A stretch of 64,000 nt of DNA, from assembly GCA_965372405.1 (NCBI GenBank), contig CBDVCE010000011.1, positions 24,157 to 88,156 of the forward strand, written 5' to 3'. Each line of letters opens with the position of its first letter. The first letter of the stretch is position 1. The notes below the pieces were generated by a model, which was given only the letters and a program-made list of their open reading frames with translations, made no database searches and had not been told where the DNA came from. This document shows positions 27,227 through 35,652 of the stretch, piece by piece. The translations under genes and the position numbers were made by a program. Origin of the DNA: Sunxiuqinia sp965372405 (GTDB lineage Bacteria > Bacteroidota > Bacteroidia > Bacteroidales > Prolixibacteraceae).

Positions 27227-27282
27227 TTCTCTCCTTGAAAGTTTTTATATTTATTTTCTGAATAAATGAAAACTATCAGCAC

Positions 27283-28122
27283 ATGAAAAATCTACTTATA
27301 CTATCTGCATTCATTCTTTTCTTTTTTAACGCATCTTCTCAAGAAACAACTTATTCATCAAAATTTGATATTTCCTATTATAATGATGAAATCAACAATT
27401 CAGACGCATACATTCAATCGCGTTGTAAACTCGATATTTATTATCCAGAAAACAAGGATAACTTCCCTACGATTGTTTGGTTTCATGGAGGTGGTTTGAA
27501 GGAAGGAAACAAATACATTCCTGAAAAACTAAAAAACCAGAGTATTGCAGTTGTAGCAGTTAATTACCGGTTATATCCGAAAGTTAAAAGTCCTTCTTAT
27601 CTTGAAGATGCGGCAGCTGCTGTTGCATGGACTATGAAAAACATTGAAGCTTTCGGAGGTGATCTAGACCTTGTTTTCGTTTCAGGACACTCAGCAGGTG
27701 GTTATTTGACCAGTATGATTGGACTCGATAAACGTTGGTTGAAAAAGCATGAATTAGACGCAAATCAATTGGCTGGGTTAATCCCTTTAAGTGGGCACAC
27801 GATTACGCACATGACAGTTCGCGAAGAAAGAGGAATCCCATTTACTCAACCCATTATTGATAAGATGGCACCTGCTTTTCATGTTCGAAATGACGCCCCT
27901 CCTCTTTTGCTAATTACTGGAGATCGTCGCTTAGAAATGAAAGGGAGATATGAAGAAAATGCATATTTAGCAAGCATGATGAAAGCAACAGGACATAAAG
28001 CAACTACACTTTATGAGCTGGACGGCTATGGCCATTCAATGGAAGAACCTGCACTTCCCCTAATACTAAAAATGGTTAATAAGATTACAAAGGAAAAAAG
28101 AGCTAATCAAAAAGTTCAGTGA
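27283..28122 (+). CDS. Secreted alpha/beta hydrolase (esterase/lipase)
   Basis: 279 aa with a signal peptide ending about residue 19 (NASSQ). Oxyanion-hole motif WFHGGGLKEG and nucleophile elbow SGHSAGGY place it in the HSL/BD-FAE-like group of esterases. Acid Asp in TGDRRLEMKG and His in GYGHSMEEP complete the triad. Extracytoplasmic carboxylesterase of unknown substrate. Its 3' end overlaps the convergent alkaline-phosphatase-like gene by 20 bp. Confidence 0.85.
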   Translation: MKNLLILSAFILFFFNASSQETTYSSKFDISYYNDEINNSDAYIQSRCKLDIYYPENKDNFPTIVWFHGGGLKEGNKYIPEKLKNQSIAVVAVNYRLYPKVKSPSYLEDAAAAVAWTMKNIEAFGGDLDLVFVSGHSAGGYLTSMIGLDKRWLKKHELDANQLAGLIPLSGHTITHMTVREERGIPFTQPIIDKMAPAFHVRNDAPPLLLITGDRRLEMKGRYEENAYLASMMKATGHKATTLYELDGYGHSMEEPALPLILKMVNKITKEKRANQKVQ

Positions 28123-29743
28123 TTACCCTTCCTTGTGAATGGGCCGGTGGATCAAAACCAAGAATTTCAAAAATAGTTGGCATCATATCAACAGCTTCCA
28201 CACTCTCAAGAACCCGATCATGGGAAATACCATCCCCATACCAGATCATGGGTATGCGAACATGGTCATTGTAAATCGTACGCTTATACTTGTATCGAGG
28301 CTGCCAGCCATCTTCCAGAACATAAAGGACATCACCCGAACGTTTAAAATTGAATGAATTTGAAATCATAGCCAATTGACTTTTCAGGTAATCACCTTGT
28401 TCAAAATCACTCGCTGGCAATGCTAGTTTTATACCTTCAAACTGGTTAATAAAAGCGGCTGCTTTCAATTGCACCTCATCCAACGAAAGCTCTTTCTTCT
28501 CAATCAATTCACGGTTCAGATAAATCTGTTGTTCACTAACAAACTCAATCCATTCATCCTGCCCAAAAGAAATATTAAGGTATGATTTTAAAAGTGCAAT
28601 CATGCTCTCTGGGGCGATATAACCTACTGGCATTCTAAATTCTTCTTTCAAATATTCTACCGGATAAGTTGATGAGCATGCTGATGTAAGCACAACCAAC
28701 ACATTCTCTTTCCCAATATTTTTTTCAATATAATCTAACAGGTTCGCTATTTCCTGATCCAATCGTAAATATACATCCTGCATCTCTACTGAATTTGGTC
28801 CGTAAGAACCATTTTCGTAATCCATAGAAGAGAAGCTCACCGTTAGCAAATCAGGTACCTGATCCTGCCCCAATCCTTCTTCCTGAATCAAGTTCACCGC
28901 AAAATCTTTTATCAAAGTATTCCCAAACGGTACTGCTTTCAATATTTTATAGCTACCCGCCCGTTCCTTCAACTTTTTTACATTGTAAGGGAATGTATTC
29001 CAACGGTTGTAAAAACCCTTTTCAAGAATATAGTCATCCTCCATGCTTTCTTCATAGCTGCTTTCTGGCAGCAATGTTTCCCAGTCTCGACTAGTATAAA
29101 GCTCCGCAAAATTTTTGCCATTAAAATCACGCACCCAATCTGGAAACAGATCTACATAATATGAACTACTAATCATGTTCCCATTTTCAGTATCCAGCCA
29201 ATAAGCACCATCTCCAGCATGTCCAGCCGAAAAAACAGCACTTGAGGCATTCAGGGCAACAGAAAATATTTTTGAATTTCCTCCAGTATTAAGTTTTAAC
29301 ACATCACCAATAGTTGGGCTAAGCAAACTCTTAGCAGAAAGTTGACCTTCTTTTGAATCACTTCCAACAGTGATGTAATAATCATCTTTCAGCGCATCAA
29401 CCTCTTTTTGTCTCAACCTATCATACCAACTTTCATTAACAATTCCATGCCTTTTAGGGTAAACTCCTGAAAACAAAGTAGGCACTCCAACAACAGTCTT
29501 TTGCACATGTAAATTCATTGAAGCATTTGCACAAACAGCACCTTGATTTACCAGTTTCTGAAACCCATCCTGACGAAACTTATTCCAATACCGGTTTATG
29601 TAATCCGTTCGCATTTGTTCAACATTAAGAACAACAACTAAGCGTACCTGATCTTCAGGATTAACGGGAGCTTGCTGCGAAAAAGAAGTCATAGAAAATG
29701 ACCATACAAATAGAATTAGTAGCAGTTGGTATCGGTTCAGCAT
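28103..29743 (-). CDS. Alkaline phosphatase/NPP superfamily protein, PafA-like, probable pseudoenzyme
   Basis: 546 aa from MLNRYQLLLI at 29743, with a signal peptide to about residue 22; a 20-codon longer frame exists but lacks the signal layout. The PafA fold is clear: GAVCANASMN, SGVYPKRHGI, AGHAGDGAYWLD, VSFSSMDY, YGPNSVEMQDVYLRLD. Yet key residues of PafA are changed, by my alignment from memory: the first metal Asp is E42 (NVEQMR), the D-x3-H His is G312, the Asp-His pair of LTADHG is A355/C356, and the K-x-R pair is N165/S167. D308 and H494 remain. Such a site should not bind two zincs, so it may bind rather than hydrolyse phosphoesters. Confidence 0.82.
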   Translation of the reverse strand: MLNRYQLLLILFVWSFSMTSFSQQAPVNPEDQVRLVVVLNVEQMRTDYINRYWNKFRQDGFQKLVNQGAVCANASMNLHVQKTVVGVPTLFSGVYPKRHGIVNESWYDRLRQKEVDALKDDYYITVGSDSKEGQLSAKSLLSPTIGDVLKLNTGGNSKIFSVALNASSAVFSAGHAGDGAYWLDTENGNMISSSYYVDLFPDWVRDFNGKNFAELYTSRDWETLLPESSYEESMEDDYILEKGFYNRWNTFPYNVKKLKERAGSYKILKAVPFGNTLIKDFAVNLIQEEGLGQDQVPDLLTVSFSSMDYENGSYGPNSVEMQDVYLRLDQEIANLLDYIEKNIGKENVLVVLTSACSSTYPVEYLKEEFRMPVGYIAPESMIALLKSYLNISFGQDEWIEFVSEQQIYLNRELIEKKELSLDEVQLKAAAFINQFEGIKLALPASDFEQGDYLKSQLAMISNSFNFKRSGDVLYVLEDGWQPRYKYKRTIYNDHVRIPMIWYGDGISHDRVLESVEAVDMMPTIFEILGFDPPAHSQGRVITELFD

Positions 29744-29895
29744 AATATCATTTTTTGAAAGCGTCTCAAAGGTATAAAAAAAGAAAAGAACACCTGACTT
29801 CATTCCTTAAACGATGACTAGCTAAATAAAGGTATTTTATTCTCGATTATTTAGTAATTTGGACTAGCAAAACTTCTCAGCTAAATACATGTCTA

Positions 29896-30528
29896 ATGAC
29901 TGATTTTTGGAATAACAAATTTGAACAAGAAGGTATCATGTGGGGTATTGAGCCTTCCGATTCTGCTTTAAGAACGTTGAATTTCTTTCTCAAAAAAGGA
30001 ATTCGCAAAGTTCTAATTCCAGGGATTGGGTATGGTCGAAATGCGATGATATTTCAGGAAAAAGGTTTTGAAATTACAGGCATTGAGATCTCAGAAGAAG
30101 CAATTAATCTGGCTCATAATAAAAATGGACTTGATGCTGTTATTCATCACGGTTCGGTTAACGAAATGCCTTTTGACAACAAATTTTACGAAGGAATTTT
30201 TTGTTATGCTTTAATACACCTCTTAGATAAAGATGAGCGGAAACGATTCCTTAGAAATTGTTATAATAAACTGGAAGCAGGTGGCTACATGATATTTACC
30301 GTTGTTTCAAAGTCGGCAAATATGTTTGGAAATGGGAAATGCCTGGGCAAAGATAGATATGAAATGATGCCTGATCTAAATGTATTTTTTTATGAGCCTG
30401 AAACTGTAAAAGAAGAATTTGAGGATTTTGGCTTAGTTGATTTCCACGAAATTGATGAACCAATGAAACATATGGACAATGAACCCCCGTTAAAACTATT
30501 CTTTGTTAAATGCTACAAAAAATCTTGA
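29896..30528 (+). CDS. Class I SAM-dependent methyltransferase
   Basis: 210 aa Rossmann-type methyltransferase. SAM motif I is VLIPGIGYGRNAMIF, motif II acidic end GIEISEEAI, then GSVNEMPFDNKFYEG and CYALIHLLDKDER. No specificity domain is visible, and the ending ...LFFVKCYKKS is short. Substrate unknown; small-molecule (thiopurine/tellurite-type) methylation is possible. The downstream lipoprotein starts 7 nt after its stop. Confidence 0.85.
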   Translation: MTDFWNNKFEQEGIMWGIEPSDSALRTLNFFLKKGIRKVLIPGIGYGRNAMIFQEKGFEITGIEISEEAINLAHNKNGLDAVIHHGSVNEMPFDNKFYEGIFCYALIHLLDKDERKRFLRNCYNKLEAGGYMIFTVVSKSANMFGNGKCLGKDRYEMMPDLNVFFYEPETVKEEFEDFGLVDFHEIDEPMKHMDNEPPLKLFFVKCYKKS

Positions 30529-30535
30529 CCCAGTT

Positions 30536-30988
30536 ATGAAAATATCATCAATTATTTTATCAGTTATGCTGATTTGCTTCTTAAGTGCGTGTCAGAATAA
30601 TTTCGAAACTGATGTTGATTTCTTAAAAGGAACATGGAAAGTTGAGAACAAAGAACAATATGAAGTATGGAAATATTGTGGCAAGAATGAACTAAAAGGA
30701 TACTCCTATAAAATCGTTGACAAAAAAGAACATTTCCTTGAAACTTTATCGATAAAAAAAGAAGAGACACAGATTATTTATTCAGCAACTGTTCCCAATC
30801 AGAATGAAGGAGAAACCATTCCATTCACTTTAAATACTGAAATAAAAGATTACCTTTCTTTTGAGAATCCCGAACATGATTTTCCAAAAAAGATTCAATA
30901 TAAAAAGATATCCGACAGAGAATTACTCGTTGAAGTCCTGGGAGATAAAGATGAAGGATTCTCGTTCAAAATGTTTAAACAGCTATAA
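30536..30988 (+). CDS. DUF6265-like lipoprotein
   Basis: 150 aa from MKISSIILSV at 30536; a frame 11 codons longer overlaps the methyltransferase and has no lipobox-proximal start. Lipobox FLSAC. The rest forms a small beta barrel: FLKGTWKVEN, the YEVWKYCGKNELKGYSY block, ENPEHDFPKKIQY, which is the DUF6265 pattern. Function unknown. Same operon as the methyltransferase and the oxidoreductase. Confidence 0.8.
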   Translation: MKISSIILSVMLICFLSACQNNFETDVDFLKGTWKVENKEQYEVWKYCGKNELKGYSYKIVDKKEHFLETLSIKKEETQIIYSATVPNQNEGETIPFTLNTEIKDYLSFENPEHDFPKKIQYKKISDRELLVEVLGDKDEGFSFKMFKQL

Positions 30989-30997
30989 AAAATAGAA

Positions 30998-32113
30998 ATG
31001 AATAATTCAATACAAATTAAAAAGATAATTGGTCTGGCAATTCTTGCAATACTATTTATAATCACACCAAAAATTTATGCAGAAGAACCACTAAAAGTTG
31101 GTATCGTTGGGCTTTCGCATTCTCATGTTCACTGGATTTTAAACGCTGAATCACACAAAGACATAGAAATAGTTGGGATTGTTGAACCCAACCTGGATCT
31201 TGCTCAGCGATTAATGAGCCATTACGGGTATTCGAAGGATATTCATTTTACAACGATGGAGGAAATGATTACAGCTACCCAACCGCAAGCAGTAACAGCT
31301 TTTGGAAGCATTTATGAACATCTTGAAGTTGTTGAAACTTGTGCCCCACATGGCATTCATGTGATGGTAGAAAAACCACTTGCTGTTAGCATGAAGCATG
31401 CCACAAAGATGAAAGCATTGGCTGAGAAACACAATATACATGTACTAACCAACTACGAAACGACCTGGTATGCCACGAACCACAAAACTTATGAGATGGT
31501 AAAGAATGGAGCTATTGGTGACTTAAGAAAGCTGGTGGTTCATGATGGACACAAAGGCCCGATTGAGATTGGTATTAACAAAGAATTTGCTGAATGGCTC
31601 ACTGATCCGGTTTTGAACGGAGGTGGTGCAGTAATTGACTTTGGTTGCTATGGAGCTAATCTAATTGTGTGGCTGACCAATGGACAAAAACCGCAATCCG
31701 TAACTGCTGTCACGCAAACCATAAAGCCAGACATGTATCCGAATGTAGATGATGAAGCAACCATTATTCTGAGATACCCGAAAATGCAAGGCATTATTCA
31801 GGCATCATGGAACTGGCCGGTGAGCAGAAAAGACATGGAAGTGTATGGTAAAACCGGTTACATTATTAGTGACAACAGTACTAAAATGCGCTATCGTTTA
31901 AGTGAAAAAGACCTTGAGAAAACGGAAGAACTAGCAAAACGTAAAGCTCCATATGACAATCCATTTGACTTTTTCGCTGCAGTCGTAAAAAATAAAGTCA
32001 CACTTTCGCCTTACGATTTATCATCACTGGAAAACAACATGATGGTAGTTGAAATTTTAGAGGCAGCAAAAAGAAGTGCAAAAAAAGGAAAGGCGATTAA
32101 TTTCAAAGACTAA
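30998..32113 (+). CDS. Exported Gfo/Idh/MocA-family oxidoreductase
   Basis: 371 aa. A Rossmann domain (about 30-150) with VGIVGLSHSHVHW instead of the usual GxGxxG, then the conserved EKPLAVS and the C-terminal GGGAVIDFGCYGANL. Its N-terminus is an uninterrupted hydrophobic stretch ending IYAEE with no twin arginine, so it looks like a Sec signal peptide, although this family binds NAD(P). Probably acts on sugars or polyols. Ends 2 bp from the convergent pcm gene. Confidence 0.82.
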   Translation: MNNSIQIKKIIGLAILAILFIITPKIYAEEPLKVGIVGLSHSHVHWILNAESHKDIEIVGIVEPNLDLAQRLMSHYGYSKDIHFTTMEEMITATQPQAVTAFGSIYEHLEVVETCAPHGIHVMVEKPLAVSMKHATKMKALAEKHNIHVLTNYETTWYATNHKTYEMVKNGAIGDLRKLVVHDGHKGPIEIGINKEFAEWLTDPVLNGGGAVIDFGCYGANLIVWLTNGQKPQSVTAVTQTIKPDMYPNVDDEATIILRYPKMQGIIQASWNWPVSRKDMEVYGKTGYIISDNSTKMRYRLSEKDLEKTEELAKRKAPYDNPFDFFAAVVKNKVTLSPYDLSSLENNMMVVEILEAAKRSAKKGKAINFKD

Positions 32114-32115
32114 TT

Positions 32116-32820
32116 CTATTCTTCATGCACAAACGGCACAAACCGAACTGGTATTATATTTTCGGTAGTTAGTCTGTTTTGTTTCTTTTCAATTAGTTTG
32201 AGCATTTGAATACGAGATGGCTCACCAACCGGGATGATCATTCGACCACCTACTTTTAACTGATCAATTAATGGTTGTGGAATAGAGTCGGCTGCCGCAG
32301 TGACAATAATTGCATCATACGGGGCAAATTCTTCCCAACCTGCATAACCATCGCCAATCTTCACATTGATGTTATCGTATTTTAAATCTTTCAATAAATC
32401 GCCAGCTTGTTTACCCAAAGCTTCAACCAATTCAATGGTATAAACATGATCCACTAACTCGGCAAGAACTGCTGCCTGATAACCAGAACCTGTGCCAATT
32501 TCCAGCACTTTATCAGTAGGTTCAAGCAAAAGCAGGTTGGTCATATAAGCCACAATAAAGGGTTGTGAAATCGTTTGTCCGTGCCCAATCGGAAGCGGTC
32601 GGTCTGCATACGCCTGACGCCAATATGCTTCAGGAACAAATAGATGTCGCTGCACAGTGCGCATAGCATCCAGCAAACCTAAAGAATAGATACCTCGATC
32701 TTGAATCTGCTCCTTTACCATCTGCTTCCGAAGCCCATCAAACTTATCTGGCTGTGCAGCCACATTCAGCAAGATTAAGCTTAACCCGAATAGCAAAGTA
32801 TGACGCTTCAATTTTATCAT
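32116..32820 (-). CDS. pcm: Protein-L-isoaspartate O-methyltransferase with signal peptide
   Basis: 234 aa. The PIMT signature is clear: DRGIYSLGLLDAMRTVQRH, FVPEAYWRQAYADRPLPIG, GQTISQPFIVAYM and SAM site VLEIGTGSGYQAAVLA. It methylates isoaspartyl residues in damaged proteins. The first about 22 residues (LLFGLSLILLNVAAQ) look like a Sec signal peptide, which is at odds with a SAM-dependent enzyme unless it acts in the periplasm or the segment is a membrane anchor. Full length otherwise. Confidence 0.9.
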   Translation of the reverse strand: MIKLKRHTLLFGLSLILLNVAAQPDKFDGLRKQMVKEQIQDRGIYSLGLLDAMRTVQRHLFVPEAYWRQAYADRPLPIGHGQTISQPFIVAYMTNLLLLEPTDKVLEIGTGSGYQAAVLAELVDHVYTIELVEALGKQAGDLLKDLKYDNINVKIGDGYAGWEEFAPYDAIIVTAAADSIPQPLIDQLKVGGRMIIPVGEPSRIQMLKLIEKKQNRLTTENIIPVRFVPFVHEE

Positions 32821-32898
32821 TTATCTATAATCTATTTATCAGCTTGTACGACAATGTTAATGAAGAGTTTAAACAAATTTAAGAAAACTCAACATATT

Positions 32899-34257
32899 TC
32901 ACTTACTTAACGGATCAAAATTGATCCAGTCTGGGATTTTTGCAGGTTTTGGCATTCGACTATAAAAAAAGTCATCCATTTTTAAAGCTAAACGACGGAA
33001 CAACCAATTATTCCCAATTCCCCAACGAACCAAATTATGAAGCAAATTATTGGGATGAGAATATGGGCAAACACTCATACACCGACCACAATCTGTTCCA
33101 GATGTGCACCAATAAGAAAAACACTTTTCATGGTTTATTTGCCAGCGCTGAACACCATCAATTGATTCAATATTACTTTTTGGAATTGCATTCCCAGGAC
33201 ACAAGTCTGCACACTTATTACAAATATTGCAGAAATCATGTACCGAATAATCTGGGACTCGGGGAGTAATATTTAAAGGAATATTGCTTGTCACAACAGC
33301 TATTCGAATCCTTGGGCCAAGTTCAGGGGTCATCAGCAAGCCCATCCTCCCAATCTCTCCCAAGCCGGAATCACGGGCAACCAACGGGCAAACCAATTCA
33401 TAATTTCCATCAATATGAGCCCGGGCTTCATAACCCAACTCACGGATAAATTTTGCCAGCTGAATAGCAATCACTCCTAAATCCAGGTACTGACTAGCCG
33501 ATTCCATTAAAGTGGGGCCTGCAGGACCAGTTGCCAGCAGCTCCTTATCCATCTCAACAGTAAGTGCTATCCCATATTTATGCTTTGGTTCTACCTCTTT
33601 TCCGTATGCCCTACCTCTCCCTCTCACTGAGTAAAAGTGATAATCCTGCATCTCACAAAAACCAACCGACACAGCTCCTAACTTTTTAGCCCATTGTGAC
33701 AAAAAGGTAGTCATTTCCTCAGGTCTGAATATTTTATTATTGCTATTCACTTCTCCATCAACAAAGGCTCGAAGCTGCTCGATAGGAAAGAAACTGGCAT
33801 CAGCCGCTGTAAAACTGATAGAGGAAAAAAAAGCAGAATCTTCAGCCATTAAACCCGGCTTTTTCTGCCATGCCATATCTATATCCTTTTTATCAGGATT
33901 TGCCTTGTAATATAAGTCTTGAAGTTCAGGGTGATGCTTAATTTCACTTCTTGAAAACATGGTGTTTCGTTCGTCAAATCTCTTCAAGGGAGTTTCAGCA
34001 GTTAGCTTGAATTTTCCTTTTATAGGTAAAAGCATTACGAAACCTGCTCCCCAGGTAATAATCAGCAATACCAAACCGACCAAATGACTCCCCTCAAATG
34101 AAACAAAGGCTGGCGTGCAAAAAAGAACGGGGAATAATAAGGCAAGGAATAATGCCCTCCAAATTGCCAATCGTTCCTTTTCAATAATTGATACTATTGC
34201 AAACCACACGAAAAACAAAAACAGAACACTTCCGCTGATAATGAGTAATAATTCCAT
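32899..34257 (-). CDS. Membrane 4Fe-4S protein, reductive-dehalogenase-like
   Basis: 452 aa. Three N-terminal membrane helices (about 3-24, 31-51, 58-78) are followed by a RdhA/QueG-like domain and two 4Fe-4S clusters near the C-terminus: C343-x2-C346-x2-C349-x3-C353-P, and C379 or C384 ... C390-x2-C393-x3-C397-P. RGRGRAYG, LDLGVIAIQLAKFIRELGY and GLGEIGRMGLL match the cobamide-binding part of RdhA-like proteins. It lacks the Tat signal of classic dehalogenases and uses TM helices instead. I infer a membrane-bound corrinoid/Fe-S reductase; substrate unknown. Monocistronic. Confidence 0.8.
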   Translation of the reverse strand: MELLLIISGSVLFLFFVWFAIVSIIEKERLAIWRALFLALLFPVLFCTPAFVSFEGSHLVGLVLLIITWGAGFVMLLPIKGKFKLTAETPLKRFDERNTMFSRSEIKHHPELQDLYYKANPDKKDIDMAWQKKPGLMAEDSAFFSSISFTAADASFFPIEQLRAFVDGEVNSNNKIFRPEEMTTFLSQWAKKLGAVSVGFCEMQDYHFYSVRGRGRAYGKEVEPKHKYGIALTVEMDKELLATGPAGPTLMESASQYLDLGVIAIQLAKFIRELGYEARAHIDGNYELVCPLVARDSGLGEIGRMGLLMTPELGPRIRIAVVTSNIPLNITPRVPDYSVHDFCNICNKCADLCPGNAIPKSNIESIDGVQRWQINHEKCFSYWCTSGTDCGRCMSVCPYSHPNNLLHNLVRWGIGNNWLFRRLALKMDDFFYSRMPKPAKIPDWINFDPLSK

Positions 34258-34469
34258 CGGTTTAAAATCTTGAATCCAAACCTACTAGATTTTTCTGAGT
34301 TTTCTTTGCTTTGGTTTTTATAACATAAAACCCAATTAAAATTTGCCTGGCTAACTATTTTTCACAATTCTAGTTATTTGGGAAAGATGAATCAGTGAAA
34401 TTGAAGTATCTTCTACAAAGTATCAAATCTAGTACTGCTTGGAATTATTTCATTCCTGTCTTTCCTATT

Positions 34470-34634
34470 TCATTTCTTTCTTTTCATTTTCCTCTGCTTA
34501 TCTTTCATTTTTAAATGATCCTTACGAATTTTCCTCTGAGTAGCTGGCATTTCTTTCTGCTCTTCTCTCATTTTCCTCTGATCTTCTCTCATTACTTTAT
34601 GAGCCTCTGTCATTTCCTTCTGAGTGTCGGTCAT
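34470..34634 (-). CDS. Possible short heptad-repeat peptide (remnant ORF)
   Basis: 54 codons on the minus strand, built from 7-residue units of the type M-x-x-x-Q/H-R/K-K/E: MTDTQKE, MTEAHKV, MREDQRK, MREEQKE, MPATQRK, then IRKDHLK, MKDKQRK and MKRKK. The period equals the 21-bp DNA repeat. Two more units precede it but are cut off by a TAA. The peptide would be a highly charged helix or coiled coil. No ribosome-binding site or promoter is evident, so it may be a relic. Confidence 0.3.
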   Translation of the reverse strand: MTDTQKEMTEAHKVMREDQRKMREEQKEMPATQRKIRKDHLKMKDKQRKMKRKK

Positions 34635-34697
34635 TTATCTATGCGTATCCAGCATTTCCTTATGCGTCTCTGGAATTCCTCTCTGACAATCTGGAAA
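34485..34697. repeat. Degenerate 21-bp tandem repeat, about ten units
   Basis: CAT (or a one-base variant) recurs exactly every 21 bp at 34485, 34506, 34527, 34548, 34569, 34590, 34611, 34632, 34653 and 34674, each followed by a pyrimidine-rich TTnCTTnTG-like block. Units differ at several positions, so the array is old or selected at codon level. Confidence 0.75.
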
Positions 34698-34713
34698 TAC
34701 TCCTGGGAGTATT
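34696..34713. repeat. Perfect short inverted repeat
   Basis: AATACTCC-TG-GGAGTATT, immediately after the 21-bp repeat tract, and overlapping two tandem copies of GGGAGTATTCA (34705-34715, 34716-34726). Could be a hairpin or operator; no gene product can be assigned. Confidence 0.5.
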
Positions 34714-34895
34714 CAGGGAGTATTCAATAAACTGTGTGTGAGAATTAATCATCGCTTGCAGTGAGAATTATACAAATTTCACTACCTTGTGTTTCCAATT
34801 ATATATGAACAAATGTCTTTTATTGAAAAGAGCTTAATACGTTAAAATACGAATACACAATAAATCAATTCACTAACAATAAAAATCTAAACAGA

Positions 34896-35231
34896 ATGGA
34901 TGCACAAAAAGTAGACATGTTTATAATGACCAATGGAAAGTATTTTGAAAGTCATCAAGTTGCACAAGTAAGAGATAACATACTAAACTTGGATGATTCC
35001 AAATGGGGTTTAGTTCAAACCTTGCAATTTAAAGATCCAACAATCAGTTTAATCGTTTCAATACTGGCAGGAAATCTAGGTATAGACAGGTTTTTAATTG
35101 GTGATACCGGTCTGGGAATCGGCAAACTATTAACATGCGGTGGATTGGGAATTTGGGCAATCATTGATTGGTTTTTAATCATGGGTGCTACAAGAGAAAA
35201 GAATTTTGAAAAAGTAAATAGCATTTTATAG
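34896..35231 (+). CDS. TM2 domain-containing protein
   Basis: 111 aa. The N-terminal part (about 1-45) is polar, with helices; then LAGNLGIDRFLIGDTGLGIGKLLT and GGLGIWAIIDWFLI form the two-helix TM2 domain with its conserved D-R-F motif. TM2 proteins are small membrane proteins of unclear function. First gene of a compact operon with DUF2752, DUF4870-like and M48 genes (gaps of 1 nt, then overlaps of 4 nt). Confidence 0.88.
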   Translation: MDAQKVDMFIMTNGKYFESHQVAQVRDNILNLDDSKWGLVQTLQFKDPTISLIVSILAGNLGIDRFLIGDTGLGIGKLLTCGGLGIWAIIDWFLIMGATREKNFEKVNSIL

Positions 35232-35232
35232 T

Positions 35233-35652
35233 GTGAGGTATAGTAGGAGAAAATTATATTTTATCCTATCTACTGCCTGTATAGCAGGGTATGCCTGGCT
35301 TAGTTATAATATGATGCTCTTTACAACAAAGGAGATTCCATCGTACGAAATATGTATAATTAAGCGAGTAACAAGCATACCCTGCCCTTCATGCGGCTCT
35401 ACAAGATCAGTTTATGCATTGCTTAGTGGTCAGGTTCTAGAATCCTTACTAATTAATCCATTTGGAGTATTAATCTCAATAATAATGCTCTTCTTGCCAC
35501 TTTGGATTCTATTCGATGTTTTAACAAAAAAGAAAACATTATGGGAGTTTTACTTTCGAGCCGAGCAATTTATAAGAAAGCCCAAAGTTGCAATTCCGTT
35601 AGTGTTAATAGTGATTATAAATTGGATTTGGAACATAATTAAACACCTATGA
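35233..35652 (+). CDS. DUF2752 membrane protein
   Basis: 139 aa, GTG start at 35233, one base after the TM2 stop. Three membrane helices, with the DUF2752 signature CPSCGSTRSVYALLSGQ (conserved Cys pair and Arg) between the first and second, then LINPFGVL. The Cys-Pro-x-Cys-Gly motif may bind metal or be redox-active. Function unknown. Member of the TM2-M48 operon; overlaps the next gene by 4 nt (ATGA). Confidence 0.88.
   Translation: MRYSRRKLYFILSTACIAGYAWLSYNMMLFTTKEIPSYEICIIKRVTSIPCPSCGSTRSVYALLSGQVLESLLINPFGVLISIIMLFLPLWILFDVLTKKKTLWEFYFRAEQFIRKPKVAIPLVLIVIINWIWNIIKHL

Larger units (their letters stand above)
34258..34895. other. Intergenic region with a degenerate 21-bp repeat tract
   Basis: About 640 bp between two divergent genes. 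It holds the 21-bp repeat tract (34485-34697), a hairpin (34696-34713) and an 11-bp direct repeat (34705-34726). The remaining parts (34258-34470, 34740-34895) show no gene I can support. Confidence 0.6.

Noticed and set aside
34515..34730. 71-codon plus-strand frame rich in Phe/Leu/His
   Set aside because: It is the pyrimidine-rich strand of the 21-bp repeat read in frame; the hydrophobic periodicity follows from the repeat. The minus-strand heptad reading is more protein-like.
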